This document shows, in pieces, positions 60,773 to 64,000 of a stretch of 64,000 nucleotides of DNA (the stretch's first letter is position 1; every line of letters begins with the position of its first letter). The DNA lies in contig CANGNA010000013.1 in the NCBI GenBank assembly GCA_947455215.1, positions 16,069-80,068 of the forward strand, written 5' to 3'. Origin of the DNA: Chitinophagaceae bacterium. Its GTDB lineage: Bacteria; Bacteroidota; Bacteroidia; Chitinophagales; Chitinophagaceae. The position numbers were made by a program, and so were the translations under genes. The notes below the pieces were generated by a model. It saw only the letters and a program-made list of their open reading frames with translations. It made no database searches and had not been told where the DNA came from.

Positions 60773-61429
60773 ATGACGAAGAAGGAGCGTTACCAGTTTG
60801 TATTGTCGTGGTTCAAAGAGCATATGCCTAATGCGGAAACGGAGCTGCATTATACCAATCCGTATGAGTTGCTGGTGGCGGTGATCCTATCGGCACAGTG
60901 TACGGATAAGCGTGTGAATATGGTAACGCCAGCGTTGTTCAAACAATACCCTGTACCGGAGTTGCTGGCAAAGGCCGAGTTCGAAGATGTGGAGCCATTC
61001 ATCCGCAGTGTGACGTTTGCCAACAATAAGACGAAGCACCTGATAGGTATGGCACAAATGCTGGTGAACGACTATCATAGCGAGGTGCCTGATACTATAG
61101 AAGAATTAGTGAAGCTGCCGGGCGTGGGCCGCAAGACGGCCAATGTGATCATATCGGTGGTGTTCAATAAGCCGGGCATGGCTGTGGATACGCATGTGTT
61201 CCGGGTATCGGCAAGAATAGGCCTTACGCGCAATGCCACCACGCCGCTGCAAACGGAGCAGCAACTGGTAGCCAATATACCGAAAGATCTGCTGGCCATA
61301 GCGCACCACTGGATAATACTGCATGGTCGCTATATATGCGTAGCCCGCAGGCCAAAATGCGAGGAGTGTGGCCTGAAGCCCGCCTGCAAATTTTACCAGA
61401 CGGATATGAAGTATGTGGTTGAAGGGTAG
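60773..61429 (+). CDS. nth: endonuclease III (DNA glycosylase/AP lyase)
   Basis: 218 residues. The helix-hairpin-helix LVKLPGVGRKTANVIISVVF carries the catalytic Lys (GRKTANV, about 121), and the catalytic Asp is in AVDTHVFRVSARIG (about 139). The C-terminal [4Fe-4S] cluster motif C-x6-C-x2-C-x5-C is complete (CVARRPKCEECGLKPAC). It removes oxidised pyrimidines. Its start is preceded by TAACATTG and CAGC, an imperfect -7 box with the four-base spacing seen at other genes. Normal length. Confidence 0.96.
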   Translation: MTKKERYQFVLSWFKEHMPNAETELHYTNPYELLVAVILSAQCTDKRVNMVTPALFKQYPVPELLAKAEFEDVEPFIRSVTFANNKTKHLIGMAQMLVNDYHSEVPDTIEELVKLPGVGRKTANVIISVVFNKPGMAVDTHVFRVSARIGLTRNATTPLQTEQQLVANIPKDLLAIAHHWIILHGRYICVARRPKCEECGLKPACKFYQTDMKYVVEG

Positions 61430-61675
61430 GGTTGCAAGCGTTCGAAGCCTTGTGAGGTTGCCTAATTAAACCCCGACCCTAAAGGGAGGTGATATTAGCG
61501 ATCCATATGCCTGCGAGACTGTTTCGTTCCCTGTCTGCCAGTAAGCAAGCTCACAGAGGCCTGTGTCATTTTCAAAGTTCCTGAGCGCAGCTAATTGTTT
61601 ACTCACCGTGACACTCTGTGGTGGTTGCTGCCATTAGAGCATGATTACAGGTTTCGAATAACACCTCGCAAGAGC

Positions 61676-64000
61676 CTACAACTGTTTGCGGATGAGGGAT
61701 ATCACCAGTTCCATTTCGCGCTCTATGCTGTATACCAGCTTGTCTATCTCGCGGTCGTCGTAAACAGGTGTATGCTCGAGCGTTGATGCCAGCTTGCCCA
61801 ATACGCTAAGGGTTGTGCTTACTGCGGTGCCAAAAAGCTTGTGCCCGGCCGCGTTAAGTTGCTTCAGGTCTTTATTCCTTATGCCTTCCCTTAGGGTTTC
61901 TTTCGACTCTTCGAGTTGGGTAATGGTTGCAGACAGTATCTCGCCCAGCGTTTCATCATCAATAGAGAAGTTGGCCTTTATTGCTTCAGGGTCGAAGTGC
62001 CCGGCGGTATTCATCGGCATATCTATGCGCGCCTCTTCGCCATCTTTCCATACCCATTTGTTCAGCAGTGCATTCAGGGCCGTCTCTACAAATGGCTTGG
62101 CCATAAAGTCGTCCATACCTGCCTCCAGGCATTTTTCACGCTCACCTTTCAGGTTGCCTGCTGTAAGGGCTACAATAGGCACATGTATGGTGCCGCCTGC
62201 TTCTGCCTCTATCTGCCTTATGGCCTCGGTGGCTTCGTACCCGTTCATCAGCGGCATCTGGATATCCATAAGAATGATATCGGGCGTAAGCTCTTTATAC
62301 CTTCTTACGGCATCCTCTCCGTTTAGCGATATGATAATGGTGGCCTGTGGCGCTATGCGCTGTATGATGGTCTTTGCCAGCAGTATGTTCACATCATTGT
62401 CTTCGGCCAGCAATACGGTCAGTTGCCCTTCGTTGGGGCCGGTAGCAGTTGCAGCCACGGGCGATGTTATTCCTGCATTGCTATCGTGCAGGCGGGAGAG
62501 CGCCTGGTACATCTCCTGCATTTTGATCGGCTTTACCAGTCTGTGTTTTACCTCCAGCTCCTGGCACGCCTTGATGATGGTCTCATCGTCGGACGAGCTA
62601 TGGAGGAGGTAGATCGGTATCTTCTTCGCCGTGTTAGAGAAGCTGTCGCGTATCTTACGGATGGTTTCCAGGCCATCCATATAAGGCATATGGTAATCCA
62701 TAAAGATGACATCGAACTTGCCACCTGTGGCCAGTTTCTGCAATGCTTCAAACCCGTTTTGCGCCCCTTCTGATGCTATGTTGCGCAGCTGGAGCATATC
62801 TTTAAGTATCAGCCTGTTGTTGTTGTTGTCATCTACTATCAGCACATTCTTCACCAGGTCGTTATCCATCACCGGTACGGCCTCTCCGGCTTCCGACTTC
62901 AGTTTGATGTCGAAGTAGAAGGTACTGCCCTGGCCAACGGTGCTCTTCAGCTTCAGCTTGCTGCCCATAAGGGCCAGCAGCCGGTTGGAGATGGTAAGCC
63001 CCAGACCTGTGCCGCCATATTTTTTAGTGGTCGACGGGTCTTCCTGGGCAAACGCTTCGAATATTTTGTTCTGCATCTCGGGCTTGATGCCTATGCCGGT
63101 ATCGCGCACCTGGAAGCGGTAGGTGATCTGTTCGCGGGTAATGTCGGTCAGCGCTTCTATCTTCAGTTCTATCTCCCCGGCAGCGGTGAACTTTACTGCG
63201 TTGCCCAGCAGGTTTACGATGATCTGTTTGATGCGGACAGAGTCGGCCCAGATGAAGCGGGGCAGCTCCGGCGATATATTGAGCAGTACCTCCAGGCCTT
63301 TTTTCTGCGCCTGGTAAGTAATGATGTCGGTAGACTCGCTGGCCAGTTCAAAAATGTCGCACTTGTCTATGTCCAGTTCCAGTTTGCCGGCTTCTATCTT
63401 AGAGAAGTCGAGGATATCGTTGATAATGCTGAGGAGGGCATTGGCCGAGTTGTTGACAATGGATAAGTATTGTTGCTGCGTCTCGTTGAGTTCGGTCTTC
63501 AGTACAAGGTCAGTAAAACCAATGACGCCGTTGAGCGGTGTACGGATCTCATGACTCATGTTGGCCAGGAATTCGGACTTGGCTATGCTGGCCTGTTCGG
63601 CACTGCGGGTGGCTATCTTCAGTTGTTCGCGCTGGTGCACCTGTTCGGTAACATCCTGCGTGAACATCATAATACCGCCAATATTACCATCGGGCAGGTA
63701 CCATGGGCGTACTTCCCAATGCAGGTACTGGTCGTGGTCCCAGCCATCGGGGCGCCAGCTTTCTTCCTGGCTGGAGATGACTTCCCCACGTAGGCCACGC
63801 TGGTGTATCTCTCTCCACTCGTCGGATATATTGGGGAATATCTCGTAATGAGAGCGGCCTTTCAGTTCCTGTCCCTGCAGGTGATACTCGTCGAGCCACT
63901 GGGAGCTGTAAGCAATGTACCTTACATCCTTGTCGAACATGGCCACTGCTGCGGGCGCATGTTCCACAAACGCCTTAAGGCGCGATCGCTCTAATGCCAC
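61676..64000 (-). CDS. hybrid sensor histidine kinase, N-terminus outside the window
   Basis: 774 residues visible; the track's initial M is a GTG at the window edge and is probably internal valine. In order: a PAS domain (about 8-120, AFVEHAPAAVAMFDKDVRYI), HisKA with phospho-acceptor His in FLANMSHEIRTPLNGVIGF (about 150), HATPase with NAVKFTAAGE, DTGIGI and GGTGLGLTI, a receiver with VLIVDDNNNNR and FMDYHMPYMDGL, a second receiver with VLLAEDNDVN and LMDIQMPLMNGY, and an HPt domain with His in NAAGHKLFGTA (about 735). A full phosphorelay in one chain. Upstream PAS or sensory domains are cut off. The 61430-61675 spacer before it shows nothing clear. Confidence 0.93.
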   Translation of the reverse strand: MALERSRLKAFVEHAPAAVAMFDKDVRYIAYSSQWLDEYHLQGQELKGRSHYEIFPNISDEWREIHQRGLRGEVISSQEESWRPDGWDHDQYLHWEVRPWYLPDGNIGGIMMFTQDVTEQVHQREQLKIATRSAEQASIAKSEFLANMSHEIRTPLNGVIGFTDLVLKTELNETQQQYLSIVNNSANALLSIINDILDFSKIEAGKLELDIDKCDIFELASESTDIITYQAQKKGLEVLLNISPELPRFIWADSVRIKQIIVNLLGNAVKFTAAGEIELKIEALTDITREQITYRFQVRDTGIGIKPEMQNKIFEAFAQEDPSTTKKYGGTGLGLTISNRLLALMGSKLKLKSTVGQGSTFYFDIKLKSEAGEAVPVMDNDLVKNVLIVDDNNNNRLILKDMLQLRNIASEGAQNGFEALQKLATGGKFDVIFMDYHMPYMDGLETIRKIRDSFSNTAKKIPIYLLHSSSDDETIIKACQELEVKHRLVKPIKMQEMYQALSRLHDSNAGITSPVAATATGPNEGQLTVLLAEDNDVNILLAKTIIQRIAPQATIIISLNGEDAVRRYKELTPDIILMDIQMPLMNGYEATEAIRQIEAEAGGTIHVPIVALTAGNLKGEREKCLEAGMDDFMAKPFVETALNALLNKWVWKDGEEARIDMPMNTAGHFDPEAIKANFSIDDETLGEILSATITQLEESKETLREGIRNKDLKQLNAAGHKLFGTAVSTTLSVLGKLASTLEHTPVYDDREIDKLVYSIEREMELVISLIRKQL

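Noticed and set aside
1-64000. tRNA or rRNA genes
   Set aside because: No cloverleaf-like sequence or rRNA stretch was recognised in any spacer; a tRNAscan or Rfam run would settle this.

Overview
The window looks like chromosome of a Bacteroidota bacterium, most likely a member of the Chitinophagaceae or a close relative. The grounds are a SusC/RagA receptor, several proteins with type IX secretion (T9SS) C-terminal sorting domains, DUF4199 and BatA proteins, a short CarB, and promoters with the Bacteroidota -7 box TAnnTTTG. Identifications were made by eye from the translations; no database was searched.

Layout. 1-10.7 kb is ordinary chromosome: partial SusC, glycosyltransferase, ribosome hibernation factor, oligopeptide-binding lipoprotein, a toxin-antitoxin pair whose VapC is frameshifted, PIF1-like helicase, NTF2-like protein and two beta-barrel proteins. 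10.7-32.8 kb is the late (virion) module of a Mu-like contractile-tailed phage. One arm runs leftward (small and large terminase, gp36-like, DUF935 portal, gp37-like). The other runs rightward (prohead protease, capsid, endolysin, sheath, tube, frameshifted tail chaperone, tape-measure candidate, baseplate, fibre). Between and inside the arms are host-like genes, including a 1368-residue NHL-repeat T9SS protein. 32.8-49.2 kb is chromosome again: mreBCD, carB, T9SS protein, two paralogous membrane proteins, thioesterase, photolyase, acyltransferase and a second NHL/T9SS protein. 49.3-53.7 kb is the matching early module: DUF4406, Gam, a stand-alone DnaA domain IV protein, MuB-like ATPase and a divergent S24 repressor. 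No MuA transposase or integrase is present. 53.8-64 kb is chromosome: truncated T9SS gene, BatA protein, a dihydroorotase homologue lacking its metal ligands, DUF4199, VapBC, endonuclease III and a hybrid histidine kinase.

Main result. The phage genes form a Mu-like system that appears domesticated. The transposase is missing, early and late modules lie about 16 kb apart around housekeeping genes, and both outer ends of the late module overlap host genes by a few bases. Yet capsid, terminase, portal and tail genes are full length with their motifs. This fits a gene-transfer-agent-like particle or a long-resident defective prophage; the sequence alone cannot separate them.

The two late arms start from two near-identical promoter regions in inverted orientation. 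They share a perfect 51-bp core, three GCATNATGC-type palindromes spaced 21-22 bp, a DnaA-box-like site, and exactly 32 bp between the last palindrome and the -7 box. This reads as a dedicated late-gene control circuit. The early-module DnaA-domain protein is a candidate regulator.
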